Shown piece by piece: positions 51,239-59,438 of a stretch of 64,000 nt of DNA. A program made the translations under genes and the position numbers. Under the pieces are notes generated by a model that saw only the letters and a program-made list of their open reading frames with translations, was not told where the DNA came from and ran no database searches. Origin of the DNA: Acetilactobacillus jinshanensis (GTDB lineage: Bacteria > Bacillota > Bacilli > Lactobacillales > Lactobacillaceae); NCBI RefSeq assembly GCF_004359375.1, contig NZ_CP034726.1, positions 310,001 to 374,000 on the forward strand, given 5' to 3'. Each line of letters opens with the position of its first letter. Position 1 is the first letter of the stretch.

Positions 51239-51715
51239 ATGTGGATTTTAGAAATATTACTGGGCCTGATTGTCGCAATTGCGTTTTACAATTTGATTCA
51301 TCATTTCTTGGTTAAATTGCCCAATCACAAGCGACAGTTAACCGTCAAACATAAAATTGATCGAATCGTTCCCATGATTATGGATTCATTAAAAGGCGAT
51401 CATTTAATTCCTAAAAAGAAGAAATACTTGATTACGTCAAAGCTCCTGTCGAAGATTTGGGGCCGTGATATCTTTGCTTACGAATTTGTATTGAATTTAC
51501 ACTTTAAAGATGATTCAAAATTAATCCGTTTTAAGCATTATTTTAATGATACGTTGCTATCATATTGCCGTCAGCATAAGATAACTACGAAATCGGGAAT
51601 GAGCTTATATATTGTGGCAGATATCTGGGAATATCGTCGAATGACTCATCTGGATATTGCATGCATATATAATTCCGCGACCATCGATTATTTAAAGGAT
51701 ATTCATCGTCTTTAG
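51239..51715 (+). CDS. hypothetical membrane-anchored protein
   Basis: A 158-aa protein with one N-terminal transmembrane helix (ILEILLGLIVAIAFYNLIHHFLV) and a basic, probably cytoplasmic, C-terminal domain. I recognise no domain. The start is tentative: GGAGG is 13 nt before the ATG, longer than usual. It is divergent from rpoY-rnjA and convergent on def, with a terminator between. Codon use resembles the neighbours. Confidence 0.7.
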   Translation: MWILEILLGLIVAIAFYNLIHHFLVKLPNHKRQLTVKHKIDRIVPMIMDSLKGDHLIPKKKKYLITSKLLSKIWGRDIFAYEFVLNLHFKDDSKLIRFKHYFNDTLLSYCRQHKITTKSGMSLYIVADIWEYRRMTHLDIACIYNSATIDYLKDIHRL

Positions 51716-51721
51716 AAAATT

Positions 51722-51757
51722 AAAAGCAGACCTTATATTCAATAAGATCTGCTTTTT
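51722..51757. terminator. bidirectional terminator between the orphan gene and def
   Basis: 14-nt stem arms (51722-51735 with 51743-51756, one C-A mismatch), a 7-nt loop and A/T runs on both sides. Confidence 0.85.
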
Positions 51758-51779
51758 TCATATGTAGTCTATATTCAGC

Positions 51780-52343
51780 TTAACTAAATAGAACTTCGTC
51801 ACCTTGTTTAGCAAAACGATCCTTCATATTAATGTGATCATAAAATAGGGTACCATGAAGATGATCAATTTCATGTTGACAAACGATTGCTGGATAGTTC
51901 TTTAATCTAACAATGTGCTTTTTACCAGTCATGTCTTGGTACTGTAAAGTGATTCGGTCGGCTCGGTGGACAAGTCCAGGAATATCCTTATCAACGGATA
52001 AGCAACCTTCACCTTCCGTCATGGCACCACGCTGAACGGAATTAGCGATGATTAAGGGATTAATGATGACGGCCTTGAACTGGGGATGATGTGGATCATC
52101 ATTATCATCAGGAACTAAAACGGCAGCCATTAATTCACTAACGTTGACCTGAGGTGCAGCCAAACCAACACCGGCTCGCAAGCCATATCGCTTACATAAT
52201 TTTGGATCCTGGCTGACTTCTAAGTACTGCATCATATCTTTAGCTAATTTTTGGTCTTTTTTACTTAATGGAAATTGAACCCGCTTGGATTGTTTTCTTA
52301 AAACCGGGTTCGGATCTCTAACAATGTCCTTCATTAAGATCAA
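51780..52343 (-). CDS. def: peptide deformylase
   Basis: Removes the formyl group from nascent N-terminal Met; metal enzyme. All three motifs are visible: GVGLAAPQV (motif 1), EGCLSV (motif 2, Cys ligand) and QHEIDHLHG (motif 3, two His ligands). The 187-aa length, with an insert before motif 2, is type II PDF. The start is TTG 52343, with GAGGAGG 7 nt upstream, giving the typical MILMKDIVRD opening; a longer ATG start (52376) lies before the ribosome site. Confidence 0.95.
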   Translation of the reverse strand: MILMKDIVRDPNPVLRKQSKRVQFPLSKKDQKLAKDMMQYLEVSQDPKLCKRYGLRAGVGLAAPQVNVSELMAAVLVPDDNDDPHHPQFKAVIINPLIIANSVQRGAMTEGEGCLSVDKDIPGLVHRADRITLQYQDMTGKKHIVRLKNYPAIVCQHEIDHLHGTLFYDHINMKDRFAKQGDEVLFS

Positions 52344-52425
52344 GACAATTCCTCCTCGAAAATTGGTACTAAGCATAGTTTACCATATATTATTACTTGA
52401 ATAATGATGATATAGCTTATAGCTA

Positions 52426-52454
52426 TTGATGATATTTACATTATGTGATACGAT
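52426..52454 (+). promoter_or_regulatory. typA promoter
   Basis: TTGATG (52426-52431), a 17-nt spacer and TACGAT (52449-52454) preceded by TGA, an extended -10 form. About 100 nt of leader follows before the start codon. Confidence 0.65.
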
Positions 52455-52554
52455 TTTTAAATGTACATTACGCGAATAATTTACTTTAGATCGTAGATAA
52501 ATATGATCTTAGTAATTCATTTAATTAATCTGACTGAAGGGAATGAAGATATTG

Positions 52555-54390
52555 TTGAAGACAAGACAAGATATTAGAAATATTGCGATTGTTGCCCATG
52601 TCGATCATGGTAAGACTACTTTAGTTAACCAGATGTTGGCACAATCGGATACCATATCTTCGCATACTCATCTACAAGACCGTGCAATGGATGATAATCC
52701 AATTGAACGTGAACGTGGAATCACTATTTTATCTAAGAATACGGCTGTTAAATATAAAGGTAAGCAAATCAACATTTTAGATACGCCAGGACATGCTGAC
52801 TTCGGTGGTGAAGTTGAACGTGTTATGCGAATGGTTGATGGTGTTCTTTTAGTTGTTGATGCTTATGAAGGTCCAATGCCACAAACCCGTTTCGTATTAA
52901 AGAAAGCATTAGACCAACACTTAACACCAATCGTTGTTATCAACAAAGTTGATCGTAAGGGTGCTAACCCTAAGAAGTGTGTCGATGATGTTTTGAGCTT
53001 ATTCATTGACTTAGGTGCCGATGAAGAACAAATCGACTTCCCAGTTATTTATACTTCAGCAATGAATGGTACTTCTAGTTACAGTCCTGATGTTTCTACT
53101 CAGAAGCACACGATGAAACCATTATTCGATACCATTTTGAAGTACATTCCAACTCCAATCGATAACTCTGATTTACCGTTACAGTTCCAAGTTGCTATTT
53201 TAGATTATAACGATTTCTTAGGTCGTATTGGTATCGGTCGTGTATTCCGTGGTCATATCAAAGTCGGTGACAAGGTTACCGTTATGAAATTAAATGGTAA
53301 GACTCAAAACTTTACCGTCACTAAGTTAATGGGCTTCGTTGGTTTAAAGAAAGTTAACATTAAAGAAGCCAAAGCTGGTGACTTGATTGCTATTTCCGGT
53401 ATGGAAGATATCAACGTTGGTGAAACGATCGTTGATCCAAGTTGTCAAGAACCATTACCGAAGTTACGTATTGATCCACCGACCTTACAGATGACGTTTG
53501 GTGCCAATACTTCTCCATTTGTTGGCCAGGATGGTAAATTAGTTACTGCTCGTCAGATCCATGATCGTTTAATGAGCGAACTTCATACTGATGTATCTTT
53601 AAAGGTTGAAGATACTGATAACCCTGGTGCATGGTTAGTATCTGGCCGTGGTGAATTACACTTATCCATCTTAGCTGAAACCATGCGTCGTCAAGGTTAC
53701 GAACTACAAGTATCCCGTCCAAAGGTTATTCTTCGTAACATTCATGGTAAGTTATGTGAACCATTCGAAGATGTTGAAATTTCAACACCGCCAGAATATG
53801 CTGGTACCATCATTAGTACTTTATCTCAGCGCAAAGGTAAGATGAAGAAGATGGGTAACACCAGTACTGGAATGAACCAGTTACAGTTCTTAGTTCCATC
53901 ACGTGGCTTAATTGGTTACACGACTGACTTTATGACCATGACCCGTGGCTATGGTATTATGAGTCATTCATTCTCCAAGTACTTACCAGTTATCAAAGGT
54001 TGGCACCCAGGTCGTCGTAACGGTGCATTAGTATCCATTAATCAGGGTAAGGCTACTACTTATGCTATCATGGGTATTGAACATCGTGGTACGATCTTTA
54101 CTGACCCTGGTACCGATGTTTATGAAGGTATGATCGTTGGTGAAAGTAGCCGTGAAAATGATATTTCAGTTAATATCACTCGTGGTAAAGAAATGACCAA
54201 TGTTCGTGCTGCTGCCAAGGATGAAACTGCTAAGATCAGAACTCCTAAGCACTTATCCTTAGAAGAATCATTAGAATTCTTAAACGAAGATGAATTATGT
54301 GAAATTACTCCACACCACATTCGTTTACGTAAGCGAATTCTAAACACTAACGCCCGTATGAAGGCTGCTAAGCATCATAAACATAATTAA
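52555..54390 (+). CDS. typA: ribosome-associated GTPase TypA/BipA
   Basis: EF-G-like GTPase assisting ribosome assembly and stress growth. The 611-aa protein has G1 AHVDHGKTT, switch RERGITI, G3 [11 protein letters not shown] and G4 NKVDRKGA, then EF-G-like domains and the BipA-specific C-terminus ([19 protein letters not shown]). The start is set at TTG 52555 because GAAGGGA lies ~13 nt upstream and this gives [12 protein letters not shown] as in relatives; the ATG at 52543 is too close to that site. A terminator follows. Confidence 0.96.
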   Translation: MKTRQDIRNIAIVAHVDHGKTTLVNQMLAQSDTISSHTHLQDRAMDDNPIERERGITILSKNTAVKYKGKQINILDTPGHADFGGEVERVMRMVDGVLLVVDAYEGPMPQTRFVLKKALDQHLTPIVVINKVDRKGANPKKCVDDVLSLFIDLGADEEQIDFPVIYTSAMNGTSSYSPDVSTQKHTMKPLFDTILKYIPTPIDNSDLPLQFQVAILDYNDFLGRIGIGRVFRGHIKVGDKVTVMKLNGKTQNFTVTKLMGFVGLKKVNIKEAKAGDLIAISGMEDINVGETIVDPSCQEPLPKLRIDPPTLQMTFGANTSPFVGQDGKLVTARQIHDRLMSELHTDVSLKVEDTDNPGAWLVSGRGELHLSILAETMRRQGYELQVSRPKVILRNIHGKLCEPFEDVEISTPPEYAGTIISTLSQRKGKMKKMGNTSTGMNQLQFLVPSRGLIGYTTDFMTMTRGYGIMSHSFSKYLPVIKGWHPGRRNGALVSINQGKATTYAIMGIEHRGTIFTDPGTDVYEGMIVGESSRENDISVNITRGKEMTNVRAAAKDETAKIRTPKHLSLEESLEFLNEDELCEITPHHIRLRKRILNTNARMKAAKHHKHN

Positions 54391-54411
54391 AATTTAAAAT
54401 TAAAATATTAA

Positions 54412-54442
54412 AAGGCGAAGGAATTATTCCTTCGTCTTTTTT
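54412..54442 (+). terminator. terminator after typA
   Basis: Stem AAGGCGAAGGA with TCCTTCGTCTT around an ATTAT-type loop, then T-run. Confidence 0.85.
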
Positions 54443-54470
54443 GTACCATATCAATTGAAATTTCTGGATA

Positions 54471-54479
54471 TGCTATAAT
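54471..54479 (+). promoter_or_regulatory. ftsW promoter, extended -10
   Basis: TGCTATAAT gives a perfect -10 with TGn extension, 31 nt before the ATG. No strong -35 is present. Confidence 0.6.
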
Positions 54480-54510
54480 ATTTATATCTAACAATTAAGG
54501 AATCGATTAG

Positions 54511-55740
54511 ATGAAAAAGATAATCAACAATCTTTATAACTTGGATTTATGGATCGTCATGCCATATTTAATCCTGTGTACAACGGGGATTATTATGGTC
54601 TATTCCGCGAGTTCTAATCTTGGTAGCAGTCCCTTGAAGTTTATGCTTAAACAGTTGATATACGTCATTATCGGGATCATTTTATTGGTTGGGTGCAGTC
54701 ACATCCGAATTCATAAATTGATGAATAGAACAGTGATTGGCTGCTTTTCGGCATTGTTCCTAATTGCTTTTTTTGCCTTAAAATTTTTTGGCCAATCAAT
54801 TAATGGAGCCGCTGGATGGTTTACTATTGCTGGTTTTAGTTTGCAACCGTCTGAATTTTCTAAGTTATTTCTAATTATTTATATTTCAAACGAATTGAGT
54901 AAGAATTATAAGTATCTGATAGATGATAATGGTGGGTTGCATCGCTTTCACTGGCTAACGTTTTGGCGACATCGATCAACAAAAGAATGGGCTAAATCCA
55001 TGTTGCCACCGATCGTATATTCGATTGTGATCGTCGGCTTTATTTATGTTCAGCCTGATTTAGGTGGATCAATTATTAACGCTGCAATTGTAATCGTCTT
55101 GATTATGGCTAGTGGGGCATTTAATTGGAAACAAGCCGTTGGAACATCCTGTGTCTGTATTGTTGGATTACTTAGCTTCGTATCATTTTATTATATTCCG
55201 AAAGCATTATCTCCAGCTGGTCAAAATAATTATCAGTATCAAAGAATTGTCGCTTGGTTACAGCCGTTTCAACATGCTCAGGACGTTGGTAAACAATTAG
55301 TGAATTCCTTTTATGCCCAAAGTAATGGTGGTGTCTTTGGTGTTGGCCTGGGTAACAGTGTCGAAAAGACCGGTTATTTACCTGAACCCAATACCGACTT
55401 TATTATGGCCGTAATTGCCGAAGAATTGGGTTTAATTGCAATTATTATCATTATGGTTCTGTTAGGGATCATCGTTGCCAGAACGGTTTTAATTGGAATT
55501 CGTGATCATGATGCTTATTATTCATTGATCTGTTATGGAGTAGCTACCTATATGACGGTCGAAATGCTGTTTAATATGGGTGGTGTCGTCGGCTTATTGC
55601 CCATTACGGGAGTTACATTCCCGTTTATAAGTTATGGGGGATCCAGTATGATAACTTTGTCGGCGGCGTTAGGACTGGTTCTTAATATTGATCGAACTCA
55701 GCGTCGACGTCAATTTGCCGTTCAAGTAAAGGAGTCGTGA
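54511..55740 (+). CDS. ftsW: peptidoglycan polymerase FtsW
   Basis: SEDS-family glycosyltransferase that polymerises lipid II at the septum with PBP2B. The 409-aa protein has ~10 transmembrane helices. Hallmarks include GAAGWFTIAGFSLQPSEFSK, the large loop with YVQPDLGGSIINA (catalytic Asp), YAQSNGGVFGVGLGNS and PNTDFIMAVIAEELG, and GVTFPFISYGGSSM near the end. Position at the head of ylbG-rsmD-coaD favours FtsW over RodA. Confidence 0.93.
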   Translation: MKKIINNLYNLDLWIVMPYLILCTTGIIMVYSASSNLGSSPLKFMLKQLIYVIIGIILLVGCSHIRIHKLMNRTVIGCFSALFLIAFFALKFFGQSINGAAGWFTIAGFSLQPSEFSKLFLIIYISNELSKNYKYLIDDNGGLHRFHWLTFWRHRSTKEWAKSMLPPIVYSIVIVGFIYVQPDLGGSIINAAIVIVLIMASGAFNWKQAVGTSCVCIVGLLSFVSFYYIPKALSPAGQNNYQYQRIVAWLQPFQHAQDVGKQLVNSFYAQSNGGVFGVGLGNSVEKTGYLPEPNTDFIMAVIAEELGLIAIIIIMVLLGIIVARTVLIGIRDHDAYYSLICYGVATYMTVEMLFNMGGVVGLLPITGVTFPFISYGGSSMITLSAALGLVLNIDRTQRRRQFAVQVKES

Positions 55741-55746
55741 ATTAAG

Positions 55747-56019
55747 TTGAAGTTAAAAATTAAAGATCGCGTTAGTTTAATCGTATACGTATATTCATTG
55801 AGACAGGCTTCTAATTTAAAGAAGTATGGTGATTTGAAGTATGTGTCAAAACGAATGCACTACGTTATTCTGTATGTAGATAAATCACAATTATCACCAA
55901 TTAAGAAACGAATTAGTCACCTAAATTTTGTTAAAAAGATATATGATTCATCATTATCGGCTTTATCAAAAGAACTTGCAGATCGGACGATTAAAGAATC
56001 CGTTAAGGAAGGCGACTAA
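55747..56019 (+). CDS. ylbG: YlbG family protein (DUF2129)
   Basis: A 90-aa cytosolic protein with conserved opening RVSLIVYVYSLRQASNLKKYG and the SKRMHYVILYVD stretch that define DUF2129. TTG start, preceded by AAAGGAG inside the ftsW end, so the two are coupled. rsmD follows after 2 nt. Function unknown, but the ylbG-rsmD-coaD-ylbL order is highly conserved. Confidence 0.9.
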   Translation: MKLKIKDRVSLIVYVYSLRQASNLKKYGDLKYVSKRMHYVILYVDKSQLSPIKKRISHLNFVKKIYDSSLSALSKELADRTIKESVKEGD

Positions 56020-56021
56020 TC

Positions 56022-56579
56022 ATGCGAGTAATATCTGGTAAATTTGGTGGACGAACGCTTAAGGGTGTCCCTAGTCACTTAACTCGACCTACAACGGATA
56101 AGGTTAAGGAATCATTATTTAATATGATTGGACCTTATTTCCATCAGCAAAAATTCCTCGATCTTTTTGCTGGATCAGGTAATGTTGGCATTGAAGCCGT
56201 TTCAAGGGGTTGTTCACATGCAACCTTGATTGATCGTCAGTATCGAGCATACAAAACGATTTTAGCTAACGTAAAACTGACGCGTGACCCGAAAGCCTTT
56301 ACGGTATATAAAATGAGTGCTAGTGCGGCATTACACAAGTTATCGCAGCAGGATCAAAAATTTGACTTGGTGTATTTAGATCCACCTTATCGTTTACAGA
56401 AAATGGTAAAGGATTTGGGGACATTGTCGAAATTAAATCTTCTTAATCATCATGCCTTAGTGATTTGTGAAACTGATACAAACGTGAAATTATCTGATAA
56501 CGTTGAAAATTATCGATTACTAAAGCAACGAAAGTATGGAATCACGTTAATTACGATTTATCAATACGTAGGGGATTAG
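56022..56579 (+). CDS. rsmD: 16S rRNA (guanine-966-N2)-methyltransferase RsmD
   Basis: SAM enzyme methylating G966 of 16S rRNA. The 185-aa protein has the start RVISGKFGGRTLKGVP, RPTTDKVKESLFNMIG, SAM loop LDLFAGSGNVGIEAVSRG and catalytic YLDPPY near residue 126. coaD follows 1 nt after its stop. Confidence 0.96.
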   Translation: MRVISGKFGGRTLKGVPSHLTRPTTDKVKESLFNMIGPYFHQQKFLDLFAGSGNVGIEAVSRGCSHATLIDRQYRAYKTILANVKLTRDPKAFTVYKMSASAALHKLSQQDQKFDLVYLDPPYRLQKMVKDLGTLSKLNLLNHHALVICETDTNVKLSDNVENYRLLKQRKYGITLITIYQYVGD

Positions 56580-56580
56580 A

Positions 56581-57069
56581 ATGAAAATTGCCGTATATCC
56601 AGGAAGTTTTGACCCGGTTACACTGGGCCACATTGATCTGATTAAGCGTTCTCATCGGCTTTTTGACAAATTAATCGTTGCCGTAGGCAATAACATGAGC
56701 AAGAAATACATGTTTACTCAAGAACAGCGAATTAATTTGATTAAAGCTAACGTCCAGTCGATGAAAAATGTTCAGGTGGTTCCTGATAAGGGACTAACCA
56801 TTAAACTAACTCAACATTTTGACTCACACATCATAATTCGTGGTCTACGTAATTCACGTGACTTAGACTATGAGCAGTCGATCGCAAATATCAATCACCA
56901 TCTTGATCCCGACGTTGAAACGATTTTCTTATTGGCTAGACCTAAATATCAGGCAATTTCATCGAGTATCTTAAAAGAAACGTTTCACTATGGCGGTAAT
57001 ATCTCAGCTTGGGTCCCTAAAAATGTATTAAAAGCAATGAATCGAGTCCAAAAGAATCATGAAGAATAA
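56581..57069 (+). CDS. coaD: phosphopantetheine adenylyltransferase
   Basis: Fourth step of coenzyme A synthesis: 4'-phosphopantetheine + ATP to dephospho-CoA. The 162-aa protein has the nucleotidyltransferase motif GSFDPVTLGHIDLI at the N-terminus, IRGLRNSRDLDYE near 90 and the terminal AISSSILKE. It overlaps the next gene by 11 nt, a translational coupling. Confidence 0.97.
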   Translation: MKIAVYPGSFDPVTLGHIDLIKRSHRLFDKLIVAVGNNMSKKYMFTQEQRINLIKANVQSMKNVQVVPDKGLTIKLTQHFDSHIIIRGLRNSRDLDYEQSIANINHHLDPDVETIFLLARPKYQAISSSILKETFHYGGNISAWVPKNVLKAMNRVQKNHEE

Positions 57070-58108
57070 GAAACTATCTAAACTTTCGAAATGGTTACTA
57101 GCAATCATTGGTGTTCTTATCTTTTTATGGCTGTTATTTTGGCCAATGCCAGACTATATTGAGGGTCCAGGTGAAGCCAATAATCTTAATCATATGGTTA
57201 AAGTTAATCATCACTTTGGTCGATACCCTGGTAAATTAATGTTGACTTCAGTTGAAATTGCTCCGGTTCATCCAATCACTTATGTTTGGGCAAAATTAAA
57301 CCCTAAATACTCAATTGAGAGTGAGCAAAACGTTACCGGTGGTCAAAATGACGCTACTTATAATAAGATCCAAAAATTTTATATGACTAGTGCGATTAAT
57401 GACGCTAAATACGTTGCGTATCGAAATGCGCATCGGTTTGTAAAGCCAAATTATCACGGGATTTATGTCTTGGGTGTGATGCCAACGTCACATTTCCATT
57501 CCATAATTCACGTGGGTGACGTAATTACTAAAATCAATGGTCGTCATTTTAATAATGCTTATGGCTATCAAGAATATCTGGCTCATCTCAACCATCATTC
57601 TAAAGTTACGGTTCAATATCTTCATAATAATGTGGAACATCGGGCCATTTCCCACTTAACACATTTACCTGGTAGTAATCGGTGGGGGATTGGTGTTATC
57701 TTAACCGATGATGATTCCATTAAGACCAAGATTCCAGTTCACGTTAATTCGGAACAAATTGGCGGTCCTTCGGGAGGTTTAATGTTGACGCTTCAAATGT
57801 ATAGTCAGATTAAGCCCGTTAATATAACTAAGGGTCGTAAGATTGCGGGTACCGGAACGATTGATCCAAAAGGTGACGTTGGTGAAATCGGTGGCATTGA
57901 TAAAAAGATTATTGCAGCTAAACGTCAGGGTGCCACGATCTTCTTTGCTCCGTATATCAAGCCAACTAAAAAAGTATTGAAGTATGAGCCAGGTCACTTA
58001 ACTAATTATGAATTGGCTAAACGGACTGCGCATAAGTATGCACCAAACATGAAAATTGTCCCAGTTAGTAATTTTCATCAGGCATTGAAGTACTTAATTC
58101 GAACTTAA
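57059..58108 (+). CDS. ylbL: PDZ-domain Lon-like membrane protease (YlbL/SepM)
   Basis: Extracytoplasmic serine protease of the SepM/YlbL family, which in streptococci trims competence peptides. The 349-aa protein has one N-terminal transmembrane helix (WLLAIIGVLIFLWLLFW), a PDZ domain (~125-215, GIYVLGVMP ... GDVITKINGR) and a Lon-type proteolytic domain with Ser in GGPSGG near 241 and Lys in GGIDKKIIAAK near 285. A terminator follows. Its nearness to the com operon makes a competence link worth noting, though the gene is usually coupled to coaD. Confidence 0.92.
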   Translation: MKNKKLSKLSKWLLAIIGVLIFLWLLFWPMPDYIEGPGEANNLNHMVKVNHHFGRYPGKLMLTSVEIAPVHPITYVWAKLNPKYSIESEQNVTGGQNDATYNKIQKFYMTSAINDAKYVAYRNAHRFVKPNYHGIYVLGVMPTSHFHSIIHVGDVITKINGRHFNNAYGYQEYLAHLNHHSKVTVQYLHNNVEHRAISHLTHLPGSNRWGIGVILTDDDSIKTKIPVHVNSEQIGGPSGGLMLTLQMYSQIKPVNITKGRKIAGTGTIDPKGDVGEIGGIDKKIIAAKRQGATIFFAPYIKPTKKVLKYEPGHLTNYELAKRTAHKYAPNMKIVPVSNFHQALKYLIRT

Positions 58109-58131
58109 AAATATAAAAATCAATTAATTTG

Positions 58132-58170
58132 AAATTCGGTTAATTTGTTCAAAATTAACCGAATTTTTTT
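58132..58170 (+). terminator. terminator between ylbL and comEA
   Basis: A near-perfect 15-bp stem (58132-58146 with 58152-58166) around a 5-nt loop, then T-run. It separates housekeeping from competence genes. Confidence 0.9.
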
Positions 58171-58201
58171 CGTATGTTATATATAGAAACGGGGTGAATG
58201 G

Positions 58202-58873
58202 ATGGATAGGATTAAGGAAATTATTGATGAGTATAAGCTAAAAATTATTATTACGTTATTTGTGATCATTGGAATTTTGTTGATTGCCTTATTTATCATG
58301 ATGACAGGTCAACATAGTGATCAAAGTGATTCGGTTCAAAATAGCCAGATGTCATCAACTAATAACATGCAACATGCCAATCAAACGTCTGAAGGGATGC
58401 ACAGACATTATCAATCTGAATTTATTGATATCGAAGGTGCTGTTAAACGGCCGGGCGTTTATCAATTTACTAATAATATGCGGATTGACGATGCCGTTAA
58501 TTTAGCGGGTGGCTTGAATTCATCAGCAGATCGAAAGCACATTAATTTAGCTAAAAAATTAATCGATCAACAGACTGTGTATATTCCTGTCAAAGGTGAA
58601 ATTAAGGGGATCCCTCAGTCCGTTAATGATAATGGTGATTCCGGGAGTGGATCAAATTCTACCGATTCTAGTAATGGTTCTGGTAAAATTAATTTGAACA
58701 CTGCTGACGTTAAGCAGCTCCAGACAATTGACGGAATTGGTGAAAAACGAGCCGAAAAGATTATTGATTATCGAAAGAGTCATGGTAACTTTAGTAAGAT
58801 TGACGATGTCAAAAACATTTCAGGCATCGGAGATAAATTCTTAGCTAATATAAAGGCTCACGTCACACTTTGA
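58202..58873 (+). CDS. comEA: competence DNA receptor ComEA
   Basis: Membrane DNA-binding protein of the transformation machine. The 223-aa protein has one transmembrane helix (~15-36), an SLBB domain (~75-125; FIDIEGAVKRPGVYQF), a Ser/Gly/Asp/Asn linker, and a C-terminal double helix-hairpin-helix (KINLNTADVKQLQTIDGIG, then IDDVKNISGIGDKFL) for duplex DNA. GGGGTG precedes ATG. First gene of comEA-comEB-comEC; a TTTCGTA element ~29 nt upstream also occurs before coiA. Confidence 0.95.
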   Translation: MDRIKEIIDEYKLKIIITLFVIIGILLIALFIMMTGQHSDQSDSVQNSQMSSTNNMQHANQTSEGMHRHYQSEFIDIEGAVKRPGVYQFTNNMRIDDAVNLAGGLNSSADRKHINLAKKLIDQQTVYIPVKGEIKGIPQSVNDNGDSGSGSNSTDSSNGSGKINLNTADVKQLQTIDGIGEKRAEKIIDYRKSHGNFSKIDDVKNISGIGDKFLANIKAHVTL

Positions 58874-58917
58874 TATAATAAACAACAGAAATACTTAATA
58901 AATTAGGGGTAATTAAT

Positions 58918-59403
58918 ATGGTAAAGAAAGATCATCGCATCCCGTGGGATCAATTTTTTATGCTTCAAGCCGTTTTATTATCGACCCGAAGTACATGTAA
59001 TCGACTTTCGGTCGGTGCGGTCTTAGTCAAAGATCGTCGGATCATTGCTGAAGGTTATAACGGTTCTGTATCTGGTGACTATCATTGTACGGATAAAGGT
59101 TGCTACATGGTCGGTGGCCACTGTCTTCGAACAATTCATGCTGAACAAAATGCCATTGTTCAATGTGCTAAATTTGGTGAATCTATGGATGGCGCTCAGT
59201 TATACGTAACTGACTTTCCATGTTTACAGTGTACGAAGATGTTACTTCAAGGCGGCATCACAGAGATTAACTACTTAAGAAATTATCATGATAGTCCGTA
59301 TGCTAAGCATTTAATCAAATTGAAGCATATTAACCTGAAGCAGATTCCATTGACGATGAAAACAATCAAACAAATCCCATTCAAATCCTATCTATCTAAA
59401 TAG
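58918..59403 (+). CDS. comEB: dCMP deaminase family protein ComEB
   Basis: Zinc deaminase of the ComEB/dCMP group. The 161-aa protein has the catalytic HAEQNAI (His ligand and Glu) near residue 76 and zinc cysteines in FPCLQCTKML near 101. Extra Cys/His pairs (HCTDKGC, GGHCLR) mark the dCMP-deaminase subtype. It sits between comEA and comEC as in Bacillus; its direct need for transformation is doubtful. Confidence 0.95.
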   Translation: MVKKDHRIPWDQFFMLQAVLLSTRSTCNRLSVGAVLVKDRRIIAEGYNGSVSGDYHCTDKGCYMVGGHCLRTIHAEQNAIVQCAKFGESMDGAQLYVTDFPCLQCTKMLLQGGITEINYLRNYHDSPYAKHLIKLKHINLKQIPLTMKTIKQIPFKSYLSK

Positions 59404-59438
59404 TAATTAAAAAGGACTTATTATTTTTTCCAGCGTTA

